Source: Kribbella sp. VKM Ac-2569 (GTDB lineage: Bacteria; Actinomycetota; Actinomycetes; Propionibacteriales; Kribbellaceae). From it: 64,000 bases of DNA. Of this stretch, positions 36,326 to 45,255 are shown in pieces. The translations under genes and the position numbers were made by a program. The DNA lies in the NCBI RefSeq assembly GCF_004216905.1, contig NZ_SGXJ01000001.1:2542001-2606000 (forward strand), given 5' to 3'. Position 1 is the first letter of the stretch. Every line of letters begins with the position of its first letter. The notes beneath the pieces were generated by a model. It ran no database searches. It was not told the DNA's origin and was given only the letters and a program-made list of their open reading frames with translations.

Positions 36326-37629
36326 TGGTTGACCCCTATGTGCCCAGCCACGGAAGCACCGACTACAAGGTCGAGTCGTACGAGCTGGACCTGGACTACC
36401 GCGTCAGCAGCAACCGGCTGACCGGCAAGGCGACGATCACGGCGTTCGCCACCCAGGCGCTCTCGCGCCTCAGCCTCGACCTGTCCGGGCTCCGGGTGTC
36501 GAAGGTGTCGGTGAACGGCCGCCGGCCGCAGCGGTACGTCCATCGCGGCGGCAAGCTGAACATCACCCCGGCGACGACGATCCCGGACGGCGCCGAGTTC
36601 TCCGTCGACGTCCAGTACAACGGGAACCCGAGGCCCGAGGACAGCCCGTGGGGCGAGCTCGGCTGGGAAGAGCTCACCGAGGGCGTGATCGTCGCCAGCC
36701 AGCCGAGCGGCGCGGCCACCTGGTTCCCGTGCAACGACCACCCCGGCGACAAGGCGCACTACCGGATCTCGATCACCACGGACTCGCCGTACCAGGTCGT
36801 CGCGAACGGGCGGCTGGTGTCGCGCCGGGTGAAGGCGAGCCGTACGACGTGGGTGTTCGACCAGGCTGCGCCAATGGCGACGTACCTCGCGACCGTGCAG
36901 ATCGGGCGGTACGACGAAGTGGACCTGGCCGCCTCGCCCGTGTCGATCCGCGGCGTGCTGCCGGCCGGGCGGAGCCGCGAGTTCCGGCACGACTTCGGGC
37001 GGCAGCAGGACATGATGAAGCTGTTCTGCAAGCAGTTCGGACCGTACCCGTTCGGCGGGTACACGGTCGTGGTCACCGACGACCCGCTGGAGATCCCGCT
37101 CGAGGCGCAGGGCATCTCGGTGTTCGGCAGCAACCACGTCGACGGCCGGAACGGGTCGGAGCGGCTCGTCGCGCACGAGCTGGCACACCAGTGGTTCGGG
37201 AACAGCCTGACCCCGGCGAACTGGCAGCACATCTGGCTGAACGAGGGCTTCGCCTGCTACGCCGAGTGGCTGTGGTCGGAGGAGTCACGCGGACTCTCCG
37301 CCGACCAGCAGGCGGCCAAGGCGCACACGCGGTTGAAGGGCCTGCCACAGGACCTGATGCTGTCGGACCCCGGGCCGGACCTGATGTTCGACGACCGCCT
37401 CTACAAACGCGGCGCGATCACCCTGCACGTACTGCGCAAGCACCTCGGCGACGACGCGTTCTTCGAACTCCTCCGTGCCTGGACCAAGACGCACCGGCAC
37501 GGATCGGTCACCACGGCCGAGTTCATCGCCCTGGCCACCACCTTCAGTCCGGACGAGGAGGCGCTACGCCACCTGTTCGCCGCCTGGCTGGACTCCTACG
37601 AGCTCCCACCACTCCCCAGACGACGCTGA
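36325..37629 (+). CDS. M1 family zinc aminopeptidase
   Basis: 434 residues, a short M1 enzyme: N-terminal beta domain (about 10-200) and catalytic domain only, without the usual C-terminal helical domain. Zinc site H284-E-L-A-H288 with E307 in NEGFA (HExxH-18-E), followed by WFGN. The substrate-anchoring GxMEN motif is replaced by a divergent EAQGISVFG, as in other short M1 proteins. The start overlaps the synthetase stop by 1 bp (TGATG), so the two are coupled. Known epsilon-poly-lysine degrading enzymes are zinc aminopeptidases; a polymer-trimming or self-protection role is inference. Confidence 0.92.
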   Translation: MVDPYVPSHGSTDYKVESYELDLDYRVSSNRLTGKATITAFATQALSRLSLDLSGLRVSKVSVNGRRPQRYVHRGGKLNITPATTIPDGAEFSVDVQYNGNPRPEDSPWGELGWEELTEGVIVASQPSGAATWFPCNDHPGDKAHYRISITTDSPYQVVANGRLVSRRVKASRTTWVFDQAAPMATYLATVQIGRYDEVDLAASPVSIRGVLPAGRSREFRHDFGRQQDMMKLFCKQFGPYPFGGYTVVVTDDPLEIPLEAQGISVFGSNHVDGRNGSERLVAHELAHQWFGNSLTPANWQHIWLNEGFACYAEWLWSEESRGLSADQQAAKAHTRLKGLPQDLMLSDPGPDLMFDDRLYKRGAITLHVLRKHLGDDAFFELLRAWTKTHRHGSVTTAEFIALATTFSPDEEALRHLFAAWLDSYELPPLPRRR

Positions 37630-38496
37630 TCAGCTGGCGCGTGCCACTTCGGCGGCAGCCTTCACGAAGCGTTCGGTCAGCGGGGTTCTGGTGGCCCAGG
37701 CAGTGCCGGTCCACCACGTGGCCGCGCGGCCGGGGAGCGGGACCAGGCGGACCTCGGGCGGCGCGATCCGTTCGGCGGTCTGCGGTACTACGGCCGGCCC
37801 GACACCGGCTGCGGTCAGGGCGAGGACTGTCTGCAGGTCCCCGGCCTCCTGGAGTATTTGCGGGTGGCAACCAAGTTCGGCGTACAGCGTGTTGATCTGC
37901 GCGGTAAGCCCCGGCCCGCGGCCCGGTGTCAGGCGGACCAGCGGGCGGGCGTCGATCCAGCGGGCCAGATCACGCGGCAACTGCTGATCGGCCGGTACGG
38001 CGAGGGTGAGGCGATCCCGTCGTAACCGGAGGTGCTCGAGGCCGGCCGGCACCGGCAACCGTACGAACCCGATCTGCAGGCTCCCGGCCAGCAGGCGCTC
38101 GCACTGCACCGCCGACGACATGTCCTCGAGCGAGATCGTCACTCCCGGCCACCGGCTCCGGAACAGCGCGACCGCCCGCGGCGCCAGCTCGATCCCCGAC
38201 AACCCGAACCCGATCGCCAGGGATCCCTCGGTCCCGGACGCCACCTGAACAGCCCGCCGCTCGAAGGCCTCTGACCGCTCCAGCAACTCCAGAGCGTCAG
38301 CAAGCAACAGTTCCCCGGCCGGGGTCAGCCGCGCGCCGTGCCTGCCGCGGCTGAACAGCACCGAGCCGACCCGGCGCTCCAGCACCTGGATCTGCTTGGT
38401 CAGCGCGGGCTGACTCGTCGACAACTCCGCGGCCGCGGCCCCAAAGTTCCGCAGCCTGGCCACCGCGACGAACGCCCGCAGCAAACGGAGATCCAT
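37630..38496 (-). CDS. LysR family regulator
   Basis: 288 residues from ATG 38496 (MDLRLLRAFVAVARLRNFG). N-terminal winged helix (about 1-60, AAAELSTSQPALTKQIQVLE) and a type-2 periplasmic-binding-like effector domain. A minus-strand TATCCT box ends 6 bp before the ATG, which supports this start over the in-frame one at 38520. Divergent from the nitrilase-family gene, so that gene is its probable target. Its stop abuts the M1 stop, sharing the palindrome TGATCA. Confidence 0.93.
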   Translation of the reverse strand: MDLRLLRAFVAVARLRNFGAAAAELSTSQPALTKQIQVLERRVGSVLFSRGRHGARLTPAGELLLADALELLERSEAFERRAVQVASGTEGSLAIGFGLSGIELAPRAVALFRSRWPGVTISLEDMSSAVQCERLLAGSLQIGFVRLPVPAGLEHLRLRRDRLTLAVPADQQLPRDLARWIDARPLVRLTPGRGPGLTAQINTLYAELGCHPQILQEAGDLQTVLALTAAGVGPAVVPQTAERIAPPEVRLVPLPGRAATWWTGTAWATRTPLTERFVKAAAEVARAS

Positions 38497-38502
38497 AACC
38501 CC

Positions 38503-38508
38503 AGGATA
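38503..38508 (-). promoter_or_regulatory. -10 box of leaderless LysR gene
   Basis: TATCCT on the minus strand, 6 bp before ATG 38496. Confidence 0.45.
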
Positions 38509-38566
38509 TGGAATCGCCACGAACCGCTATTGGACGTCATAGGTGCCTCGGCGTTTCGATGGTCGT

Positions 38567-39523
38567 ATGACGTCCTTCCGCGCCGCCGTGGTCCAGTTCG
38601 AGCCGACCCCTGACCAGCCCTCGACCAACCTGGCCACCGTCGAGCGACTCGCCCGCGCGGCGGTTGCCGACGGCGCTCGGCTCGTGGTGTTCCCGGAGAT
38701 GTGCCTGCTCGGCTACTGGCATCTCCGGCGACACACCTCCGCGCGGTTGCACGAGCTCGCCCAGCCGGCCGATGGACCGCTGGTCAGCCGAGTCGTTGCT
38801 CTCGCCAAGGAACTTGAGGTGGGGATCGGGGTCGGGTTCCTCGAGGATGCCGACGGCACACTGTTCAACGCGTACGCCGTTTGCCTGCCGGACGGGACCG
38901 TCCACGTGCACCGGAAGCTGCATGCGTTCGAGCACGAGGAGATCGCGAGCGGATCGTCGTACACGGTGTTCGATACGCCGTGGGGATTCCGGGCCGGGGT
39001 GCTGATCTGCTGGGACAACAACCTGGTGGAGAACGTCCGGATCACGGCGTTGCTCGGTGCAACGGTCCTGATCGCGCCGCACCAGACCGGCGGGACCAAC
39101 TCGCGCAGCCCGCACGGCATGAAGCCGATCCCGCTCGAGGTGTGGACGAGCGGGGACCGCGCGGCGATCGAGGAGGCCTTCAACGGGCCGAGTGGGCGGG
39201 GATGGTTGATGCGGTGGCTGCCGGCGCGGGCGCACGACAACGGGATGTTCGTCCTGTTCAGCAACGGCGTCGGCCGGGACGACGACGAGCTCCGCACCGG
39301 AAACGCGATGATCCTCGACCCATACGGCCGCATCGTCGCGGAGACCCCGATCCCCGCCGAAGCCGTGGTGCTCGGCGACCTCGACCTCGATCTGGTGCCC
39401 CTGGCAACCGGCCGCCGCTGGCTCCGCGGCCGCCGCCCCGAGCTCTACGGCCTCCTCACCCAGCTCATGGGCAACGAACTAGACCCCCGCGCCGCCCGCT
39501 TCTCTCCTGATCCTGTTCAGTAG
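38567..39523 (+). CDS. Carbon-nitrogen hydrolase (nitrilase superfamily)
   Basis: 318 residues from ATG 38567 ([13 protein letters not shown]); the earlier GTG at 38543 adds 8 residues without family sequence. Catalytic triad: Glu in [11 protein letters not shown], Lys in HRKLHAFE and Cys in GVLICWDNN. The family hydrolyses amides or nitriles (ureidopropionase, N-carbamoyl or omega-amidase types); the substrate is not assignable. Controlled probably by the divergent LysR. Its end overlaps the convergent ispF by 7 bp. Confidence 0.9.
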   Translation: MTSFRAAVVQFEPTPDQPSTNLATVERLARAAVADGARLVVFPEMCLLGYWHLRRHTSARLHELAQPADGPLVSRVVALAKELEVGIGVGFLEDADGTLFNAYAVCLPDGTVHVHRKLHAFEHEEIASGSSYTVFDTPWGFRAGVLICWDNNLVENVRITALLGATVLIAPHQTGGTNSRSPHGMKPIPLEVWTSGDRAAIEEAFNGPSGRGWLMRWLPARAHDNGMFVLFSNGVGRDDDELRTGNAMILDPYGRIVAETPIPAEAVVLGDLDLDLVPLATGRRWLRGRRPELYGLLTQLMGNELDPRAARFSPDPVQ

Positions 39524-39987
39524 ATCAGTGCAGTGGCGATGGCGGTGATGCCTTCGCCGCGGCCGGGGAAGCCGAGGCCGTCGGTTGTTGCCGCGCTCAC
39601 CGAAACCTCGGCGTCGCAGGCTGCGGAGAGGACCTTCTCTGCTTCCTCGCGGCGAGTGCCGATCCGTGGGCGATTGCAGACGATCTGCACAGCGACGTTC
39701 CCGATCTCGAACCCGGCCGCCCGCACCCGGCGCGCGGCCTCCGCCACCAGCACAACCCCGGCCGCACCGGCCCACTCGGGCTCGGCGGTACCGAAGTTCG
39801 AACCCAGGTCACCTAGTTTCGCGGCGGTGAGCAACGCCGTACAGATGGCATGTGCAGCCGCGTCGCCGTCCGAATGACCTGACAGCCCAGCGGGTTCCTC
39901 CGGCCAGTGCAGCCCGGCCAGCCACATCGGGCGGCCTTCCTCCAGCGGGTGTACGTCGATGCCGTTGCCGACCCGTGGAACCTTCAC
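39517..39987 (-). CDS. ispF: 2-C-methyl-D-erythritol 2,4-cyclodiphosphate synthase
   Basis: 156 residues. Metal ligands in NGIDVHP (D10, H12) and [12 protein letters not shown]; the C-terminal [18 protein letters not shown] is typical. It makes the cyclic diphosphate intermediate of the MEP isoprenoid pathway. The start overlaps the ispD stop by 4 bp. In related genomes cysS follows here; in this window it does not. Confidence 0.97.
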   Translation of the reverse strand: MKVPRVGNGIDVHPLEEGRPMWLAGLHWPEEPAGLSGHSDGDAAAHAICTALLTAAKLGDLGSNFGTAEPEWAGAAGVVLVAEAARRVRAAGFEIGNVAVQIVCNRPRIGTRREEAEKVLSAACDAEVSVSAATTDGLGFPGRGEGITAIATALIY

Positions 39988-40682
39988 GAGATCCTCCGCT
40001 CCGCCAGCAGCGCCTCGGCGAGCAGCAGGTCCTGCGGCCGGGTCACCTTGAACGCGTCCGGCGAACCTTCGACCGTCCGCACCGTCACCCCGATCCGCTC
40101 ACACATCATCGCGTCATCGGTCACGCCCGCGTCGGCACCGGCCGCATGCGCGCGCCGCAGTACGTCAGGAGCGAATCCTTGCGGCGTCTGTACGGCGACC
40201 AGCGTCGACCGATCGGGCGTGTCGACTACATCACCGGTCGGCCCGACCCGCTTGATCGTGTCCGTCACCGGCACCACCGGTACGACGGCTTCGGCGCCGG
40301 CTCGCACCGCCGCGACGACCCGCTCGATCGCATCGGCCGGGACGAACGCCCGCGCCGCGTCATGGACCAGGATGCAATCGATCCCGTCGACCGGCACCAC
40401 GTCCAGCGCCGCCCGCACCGAGGCAGGCCGCTCCGCGCCGCCGGCCACCACGATCAGCTGTGCGTCCCCGACGTACGGCGTGAGTTCCTTGCCGACCGTC
40501 TCCTCGGAGCCGGGCGGCACGGCGACCACGAAACAGACGAGGTCGGCGGCGGTCGCTGCCTTCAGTCCACGCACCGCGTGGACCAGCAGCGAGTCGCCAC
40601 CGACCTCTCGAAATGCCTTCGGGGTCTCACCACCGAGTCGCAGCCCTAGCCCGGCCGCGGGAATCACGACCGCGCTACTCAT
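39984..40682 (-). CDS. ispD: 2-C-methyl-D-erythritol 4-phosphate cytidylyltransferase
   Basis: 232 residues from ATG 40682 ([17 protein letters not shown]). The nucleotide-binding loop [26 protein letters not shown] and TPQGF motifs are intact. It transfers CMP to MEP in isoprenoid synthesis. The in-frame extension upstream to 40835 is antisense/shadow sequence within carD. It lies 10 bp after carD, in the conserved carD-ispD-ispF order. Confidence 0.97.
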   Translation of the reverse strand: MSSAVVIPAAGLGLRLGGETPKAFREVGGDSLLVHAVRGLKAATAADLVCFVVAVPPGSEETVGKELTPYVGDAQLIVVAGGAERPASVRAALDVVPVDGIDCILVHDAARAFVPADAIERVVAAVRAGAEAVVPVVPVTDTIKRVGPTGDVVDTPDRSTLVAVQTPQGFAPDVLRRAHAAGADAGVTDDAMMCERIGVTVRTVEGSPDAFKVTRPQDLLLAEALLAERRIS

Positions 40683-40692
40683 GCTGGCTACT

Positions 40693-41178
40693 TCAGGAAG
40701 CGAGGACCTCGTCGAGGATGGCTTCCGCCTTGTCCTCGTTGGTGTGCTCGGCCAGGGCCAGCTCGGAGACCAGGATCTGGCGAGCCTTCGCCAGCATCCG
40801 CTTCTCACCGGCGGACAGACCGCGGTCACGCTCACGGCGCCACAGGTCGCGGACGACCTCTGCCACCTTCAGCACGTCACCGGAGTGCAGTTTCTCCAGG
40901 TTCGCCTTGTAGCGTCGCGACCAGTTGGTCGGCTCCTCCGTGTGCGGTGCACGCAGCACGTCGAAGACGCGCTCCAAGCCAGCCTGATCCACGACGTCAC
41001 GCACGCCGACGAGATCGAGGTTGCACGCGGGGACCCGGACGACCAGGTCGTTCTGTGCGACGATCCTCAAGACCAGATAGGCCTTGTCCTCACCTTTGAT
41101 CTTGCGGGTCTCGATGTCCTCGATGACGGCCGCACCATGATTGGGGTAAACAACCGTCTCGCCGACTGTGAAAGTCAT
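40693..41178 (-). CDS. carD: CarD family transcription regulator
   Basis: 161 residues. N-terminal Tudor-like RNA-polymerase interaction domain ([19 protein letters not shown]) and a C-terminal helical DNA-binding domain with the conserved Trp ([14 protein letters not shown]). CarD stabilises RNAP open complexes, especially at rRNA promoters. AAAGGGG lies upstream as ribosome-binding site, and TAGGAT (41210-41205, minus strand) is a possible -10 farther up. Confidence 0.97.
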   Translation of the reverse strand: MTFTVGETVVYPNHGAAVIEDIETRKIKGEDKAYLVLRIVAQNDLVVRVPACNLDLVGVRDVVDQAGLERVFDVLRAPHTEEPTNWSRRYKANLEKLHSGDVLKVAEVVRDLWRRERDRGLSAGEKRMLAKARQILVSELALAEHTNEDKAEAILDEVLAS

Positions 41179-41465
41179 ATGTCACGTGCCCCTTTCCGAG
41201 ATCTATCCTACCACGCAGTCGGTGGTCCGGTCGGGGCGTTTGCGCTGGTCAGGGCCCATTTCCCGCCTTGACAAACGCTCAATCGCATGCCTCGTACGCG
41301 CGCGCACCGTTGCTCTGAACATCGCTCCGGCGGCATCCCGGCGTCTGCCTCGCCGGACCCGAGGGCTACGCTGTGGGGCGCCGGAGGCCGCTGCCTGACG
41401 GTGTCCACAGTTGCCACACAAAGGTGCGGCGACAGGTCGAAACAGCTTGCACGAGAGGGATTCCA
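41179..41465. other. Intergenic region between divergent carD and a lipoprotein gene
   Basis: 287 bp without a supported gene. It holds the putative carD -10 (TAGGAT, minus strand) and the carD leader. An isolated TTGACA lies at 41268-41273 (plus), and TACGCT at 41366-41371 is a possible -10 for the lipoprotein gene. I see no operator-like repeat. Confidence 0.5.
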
Positions 41466-42098
41466 GTGCCGATCACGTTGTCCTCGCGGTTCGCCCGGCG
41501 TACCGCGCTGGCGAGTGCCGCCGCCACTCTCAGTATCGCGCTGGCGGCGTGCAGCGCGAGCTTCTCCGCGCCGACCCTCCAGCCGTACCAGGCCGCCGAG
41601 GGCACCAACATCGAGTCCGGCCAGCTGAAGGTCCGCAACATGCTGGTGCTGGCCGATGCCGACGGCAAGGGTGAACTGCACAGCGTGATCGTCAACGACG
41701 GCGACACCCCGGAGACCCTGGTCAGCATCCTGCAGGCCGCACCCGGGACGGCCGACGGCCAGGCCGGCTCCGACCAGCCGGGCGAGGTCAAGTTCACCGG
41801 GCTCACCAAGCCGCTGGAACTGGAGCCGCACACCGCGCTCGTCCTGCCGGGCACCGGCACCGAGGCTCCGGCCGCCGAGACCACCCCGAGCACGACGCCG
41901 TCGGAGACTCCGACCGAGACCCCGACGGCCCCGACCCCGGGCGCCGAGGAGGCCGGCCCGGCGATCATCGTGACCGGCGCGAAGCCCGGCCAGATGGTCA
42001 ACGTGACCATCACCTTCGGCACCGCGGCACCGGTCTCCGCCTACGTCCCGGTCCTCACCGACGACCACTACTCGCCGTCCCCGGCCGCCGCCGAGTAG
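41466..42098 (+). CDS. Lipoprotein, possible PCu(A)C/DUF461-like
   Basis: 210 residues from GTG 41466 with a GAGAGGGA site upstream; the ORF opening at 41373 has no such site and no signal peptide. Lipobox LAAC at about residue 29. The mature part has two beta-rich halves around a Thr/Pro/Glu linker (TTPSTTPSETPTETPTAP). The segment VRNMLVLADADGKGEL...VNDGDTPETLV is reminiscent of DUF461/PCu(A)C copper-chaperone-like proteins, but no clear Met/His copper motif is visible. Divergent from carD. Confidence 0.72.
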   Translation: MPITLSSRFARRTALASAAATLSIALAACSASFSAPTLQPYQAAEGTNIESGQLKVRNMLVLADADGKGELHSVIVNDGDTPETLVSILQAAPGTADGQAGSDQPGEVKFTGLTKPLELEPHTALVLPGTGTEAPAAETTPSTTPSETPTETPTAPTPGAEEAGPAIIVTGAKPGQMVNVTITFGTAAPVSAYVPVLTDDHYSPSPAAAE

Positions 42099-42112
42099 AC
42101 CTCCAGAACGAC

Positions 42113-42146
42113 AGAACGGGCCGCCCGGCGCGGGACGGCCCGTTCT
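42113..42146. terminator. Hairpin after the lipoprotein gene
   Basis: 11-bp perfect outer stem AGAACGGGCCG / CGGCCCGTTCT with an inner CCCG/CGGG stem. It sits between convergent genes and probably serves both. Confidence 0.8.
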
Positions 42147-42190
42147 GCTTGGTACGGCGAGCCAGTGGCCGTGGCTCGGCGTACCGGCTC

Positions 42191-43210
42191 TCAGTTCTTG
42201 CTGGCCGAGGCGGCCTTCGAGAGGCCTGGGAGCACCTTGTCGAGCACCCACGGGACGCTCAGCACGCTCACCGCGCTCATGCCTGAGATCACCTGCTGGT
42301 CCTGCATCGCATACACACCGCCGCTCTTGACCGCCTTCAGCGACGAGTAGACCGGGTCGGCCAGGAACTTCTGGGTCCCGATCCCGTCGACGTAGGCGAC
42401 CAGCACGTCGGCGTCGACGTCGGCGACCTTCTCCTTGCTGATCGTCAGCGAGAACTCCTTCTTGGTGTTGGTCTTCTCCAGCGCCTCCACCCCCGGCGCG
42501 TTCTTGAAGCCCATCTCGTTCAGGATCTGCACCCGCGGGTCACCCGGCATGTAGACGTAGTTCTCGGCGCCGAACGAGCCGACCGTGATGGTCTTGTCCT
42601 TGAACTCCGGATGCTCGGCCGCGACCTGCTTGATCTTGTCCTGGATCCCGGTGATCAGCTTCTCTGCGTCGGCCTTCTTGCCGAGCGCCTCGCCGACCAG
42701 CAGGGTCTGGTCCTGCCAGGTGGTCTGCCACGGCGCCCCCGGGTACGCGACGGTCGGCGCGATCCCGCTCAGGGTCTTGTACGTCGCCTCGTCGAAACCC
42801 TCGTACGGGGCCAGGATGACGTCCGGCTTCAGCGCCGCGATCTTCTCGAACGGGTACTTGTCGCCGGTGTCCAGCAACGTCGTCTTCGACTTGTCGAACT
42901 TGTCCGCGTCCCACGCGGTGACGCCGTCGGCGGTCGGGCCGTAGGTGACCTTCGGCATCCCGACCGGGGTCTCGCCGAGCGCGTAGACCACGTCCTGGGC
43001 GTTCCAGCCGAGCGTGACGATCCGCTCCGGCTTCTTGGTGATGGTCGTGTCGCCGAACGTGTTCTTCAGCGTGACCGGGAACCCGGACGACGCCGTACCG
43101 GCCGAACTCTCGGCCTGCTTGTCGCCGTCACTGCCGCAGGCGGCCAGCGTGGTCGTGGCGAGCAGTACGGCGGTGACCGCACTGACGACCTTGGTACGGG
43201 ACCAGGACAT
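42191..43210 (-). CDS. Iron-siderophore ABC transporter substrate-binding lipoprotein
   Basis: 339 residues. Lipobox LAAC (about residue 25), then a FepB/FecB-type class III binding protein: PERIVTLGWNAQDVVYALGE, KIAALKPDVILA and a long connecting helix. It captures a ferric siderophore outside the membrane. Only the binding protein is here; permeases and ATPase must lie elsewhere. An iron box at 43238-43256 overlaps the promoter region, so iron-dependent repression by IdeR/DmdR is expected. Confidence 0.93.
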   Translation of the reverse strand: MSWSRTKVVSAVTAVLLATTTLAACGSDGDKQAESSAGTASSGFPVTLKNTFGDTTITKKPERIVTLGWNAQDVVYALGETPVGMPKVTYGPTADGVTAWDADKFDKSKTTLLDTGDKYPFEKIAALKPDVILAPYEGFDEATYKTLSGIAPTVAYPGAPWQTTWQDQTLLVGEALGKKADAEKLITGIQDKIKQVAAEHPEFKDKTITVGSFGAENYVYMPGDPRVQILNEMGFKNAPGVEALEKTNTKKEFSLTISKEKVADVDADVLVAYVDGIGTQKFLADPVYSSLKAVKSGGVYAMQDQQVISGMSAVSVLSVPWVLDKVLPGLSKAASASKN

Positions 43211-43216
43211 GAGTGA

Positions 43217-43246
43217 CTCTCCTTAGATTGCCTCAACTAAGGAGAG
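43217..43246 (-). promoter_or_regulatory. 10-bp inverted repeat enclosing the ribosome-binding site
   Basis: In the mRNA, CUCUCCUUAG (43246-43237) can pair with CUAAGGAGAG (43226-43217) across 10 bases. The latter contains the ribosome-binding site AAGGAGAG of the siderophore-binding gene. Pairing would hide the site. Confidence 0.6.
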
Positions 43247-43256
43247 CCTAAGCTAA
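43238..43256 (-). promoter_or_regulatory. Iron box (IdeR/DmdR operator)
   Basis: TTAGCTTAGGCTCTCCTTA on the minus strand matches 15 of 19 positions of the actinobacterial iron-box consensus TTAGGTTAGGCTAACCTAA. Confidence 0.78.
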
Positions 43257-43290
43257 CCCCACAGGCCGTCGCGACCTGCGGGGGTGTGAC

Positions 43291-43968
43291 TCAGGACTCG
43301 AACTTGTAGCCGAGACCACGCACCGTGACCAGATGGGCAGGATTCGACGGGTCCTTCTCGAGCTTCGAGCGCAGCCGCTTCACGTGCACGTCCAGGGTCT
43401 TGGTGTCCCCTACATAGTCGGCGCCCCAGATCCGGTCGATCAGCTGACCGCGGGTGAGCACCCGTCCGGTGTTCCGCAGCAGCATCTCGAGCAGCTCGAA
43501 CTCCTTCAGCGGGAGCCGGATCTCGGTCCCCGATACCGTCACCACGTGCCGCTCGACGTCCATCCGGACCGGGCCGGCCTCGAGGGTGTCCGGCAGCAGT
43601 TCGACGTCCTGACCGCGACGCAGTACGGCGCGAACACGGGCCAGCAGCTCCCGCGGGCTGTACGGCTTGGTCACGTAGTCGTCCGCGCCGAGCTCGAGCC
43701 CGACGACCTTGTCGACCTCGGTGTCCTTGGCGCTGACGATGATCACCGGGACGTTGCCCCGGCTGCGGAGCGCCCGGCAGACCTCCGTGCCGGACAGGCC
43801 CGGCAGCATCAGGTCGAGCAGGACGATGTCCGCACCGGCGCGGTCGTACTCGTCCAGCGCGTCCGGCCCGGTCTCCGCGACGGCGACCTCGAACCCTTCC
43901 TTGCGCAGTACGTACGACAGCGCGTCGCTGTAGCTCTCTTCGTCTTCGACGACCAGCACTCGGGTCAC
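43291..43968 (-). CDS. regX3: Response regulator RegX3/PhoP (OmpR family)
   Basis: 225 residues. Receiver domain with acidic pocket E8-D9 and phospho-acceptor D52 (LLDLMLPG), K in VTKPYSPREL. OmpR-type winged helix from about 130 (LDVHVKRLRSKLEKDP, VRGLGYKFE). It regulates phosphate starvation genes through PHO-box repeats. The start overlaps the senX3 stop by 4 bp. It corresponds to M. tuberculosis RegX3 and Streptomyces PhoP. Confidence 0.95.
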   Translation of the reverse strand: MTRVLVVEDEESYSDALSYVLRKEGFEVAVAETGPDALDEYDRAGADIVLLDLMLPGLSGTEVCRALRSRGNVPVIIVSAKDTEVDKVVGLELGADDYVTKPYSPRELLARVRAVLRRGQDVELLPDTLEAGPVRMDVERHVVTVSGTEIRLPLKEFELLEMLLRNTGRVLTRGQLIDRIWGADYVGDTKTLDVHVKRLRSKLEKDPSNPAHLVTVRGLGYKFES

Positions 43969-45182
43969 GAAGCTGTCTCCTTTGTCTTCTGACCTGACGG
44001 GGTAGGCGTCAGGGGAACGGCCGGCTCCTCCTGGCTGGACGAGTCGGTCTGACCCGGTGCGGGTTCGAGCCGCAACGGGAGTCTCACGGTGAAGGTGGAA
44101 CCTTGGCCCTCGACACTCCAGACCCGCACGTCGCCGCCGTGGATCGAGGCGATGTGCTTGACGATCGAGAGGCCGAGACCGGTGCCGCCGGTCTCCCGGC
44201 TGCGGGCCCGGTCGACCCGGTAGAAGCGCTCGAAGACGCGTTCCAGGTCGCTGCTCGGGATCCCCACGCCCTGGTCGGACACGGTGACCTCGACCAGGTC
44301 CCCGATCGGGTGCGCGGCGACCGCGACCCGGGTGCCGTCCGGGCTGTAGTTGATGGCGTTCTCGACCAGGTTGCCGATCGCCATCGCCAGCTGGTCCTCG
44401 CTGCCGAGCACCTCGAGCTCGGGCTCGGTCTTCACCACAATCTTGATGTCCCGGTCCTCGGCGTCGATCCGGCAGCGGTCCACCGCGGTCTCGATGACCC
44501 CGTTGATGTCGACCGGGCCGGGGTTCTCCAGCGGGTCGTCGCCCTGCAGCCGGGACAGCTCGATGATCTCCTTGACCAGCCGACTCAGCCGAGATGCCTC
44601 GACCCGCATCCGGTCCGAGAACCGCTGCACCACCTCCGGGTCGTCGGAGGCCTCCGAGACCGCGTCGGCGAGCAGGATCAGCGCGCCGACCGGGGTCTTC
44701 AGCTCGTGGCTGATGTTGACGGTGAAGTCCCGCCGGATCGCGTCCAGGCGACGCTCGCGGGTCCGGTCCTCGACCAGCACCAGCACGAGCTGACTGCCCA
44801 GTGGCGCCACCCGGGCACTGACGTACTGCGTGGCGCCCAGCCGGCCCCGGACGATCTCCAGGTCCTGCTGGCGGATCTCGCCGTCGCGGCGGACCTGGCG
44901 GACCATGGTCAGGATGTCGTCGACCACGAGCCGCTCACCGCGGACGATGCCGAGCACGTGCGCCGGGGCGCTGGCCTGCAGCACCTGGTCCTCGGGCCCC
45001 ATCACGACCGCCGAGGAACGTAGTACGGAAAGGACTGTGGCGACACCAGACGGTACGGCGGGCTCCGGGGACTCCGGGATCTTGCGCTGGGCCCGCTCGG
45101 AAAGCATCATCGCACCGAGCGAAAGCAGGGCCAGGGCCGCGCCGATGACGCCGCCCAGCACCGCAGCCAGCGTGGGGTCCAC
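43965..45182 (-). CDS. senX3: Phosphate-sensing histidine kinase SenX3/PhoR
   Basis: 405 residues from GTG 45182 (VDPTLAAVLGGVIGAAL), chosen because a TAGCAT box ends 7 bp upstream; the longer frame to 45230 reads through that promoter. One or two N-terminal membrane segments, a degenerate PAS region (about 55-140), HisKA with H159 (VNISHELKTP), then HATPase_c with N, G1 and G2 boxes (NLVENAINYS, DQGVGIP, GGTGLGLSIVKH). The C-terminal tail is Pro/Thr/Glu-rich. Divergent from phoU. Confidence 0.95.
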   Translation of the reverse strand: MDPTLAAVLGGVIGAALALLSLGAMMLSERAQRKIPESPEPAVPSGVATVLSVLRSSAVVMGPEDQVLQASAPAHVLGIVRGERLVVDDILTMVRQVRRDGEIRQQDLEIVRGRLGATQYVSARVAPLGSQLVLVLVEDRTRERRLDAIRRDFTVNISHELKTPVGALILLADAVSEASDDPEVVQRFSDRMRVEASRLSRLVKEIIELSRLQGDDPLENPGPVDINGVIETAVDRCRIDAEDRDIKIVVKTEPELEVLGSEDQLAMAIGNLVENAINYSPDGTRVAVAAHPIGDLVEVTVSDQGVGIPSSDLERVFERFYRVDRARSRETGGTGLGLSIVKHIASIHGGDVRVWSVEGQGSTFTVRLPLRLEPAPGQTDSSSQEEPAVPLTPTPSGQKTKETAS

Positions 45183-45189
45183 GGCAACG

Positions 45190-45195
45190 ATGCTA
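45190..45195 (-). promoter_or_regulatory. -10 box of leaderless senX3 transcript
   Basis: TAGCAT on the minus strand, 7 bp before GTG 45182. Confidence 0.5.
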
Positions 45196-45255
45196 CGCGG
45201 GCGACCAGCAGGGAAAGACCGAATGAGCACCGGATGACCGGGACACGACCTAACT

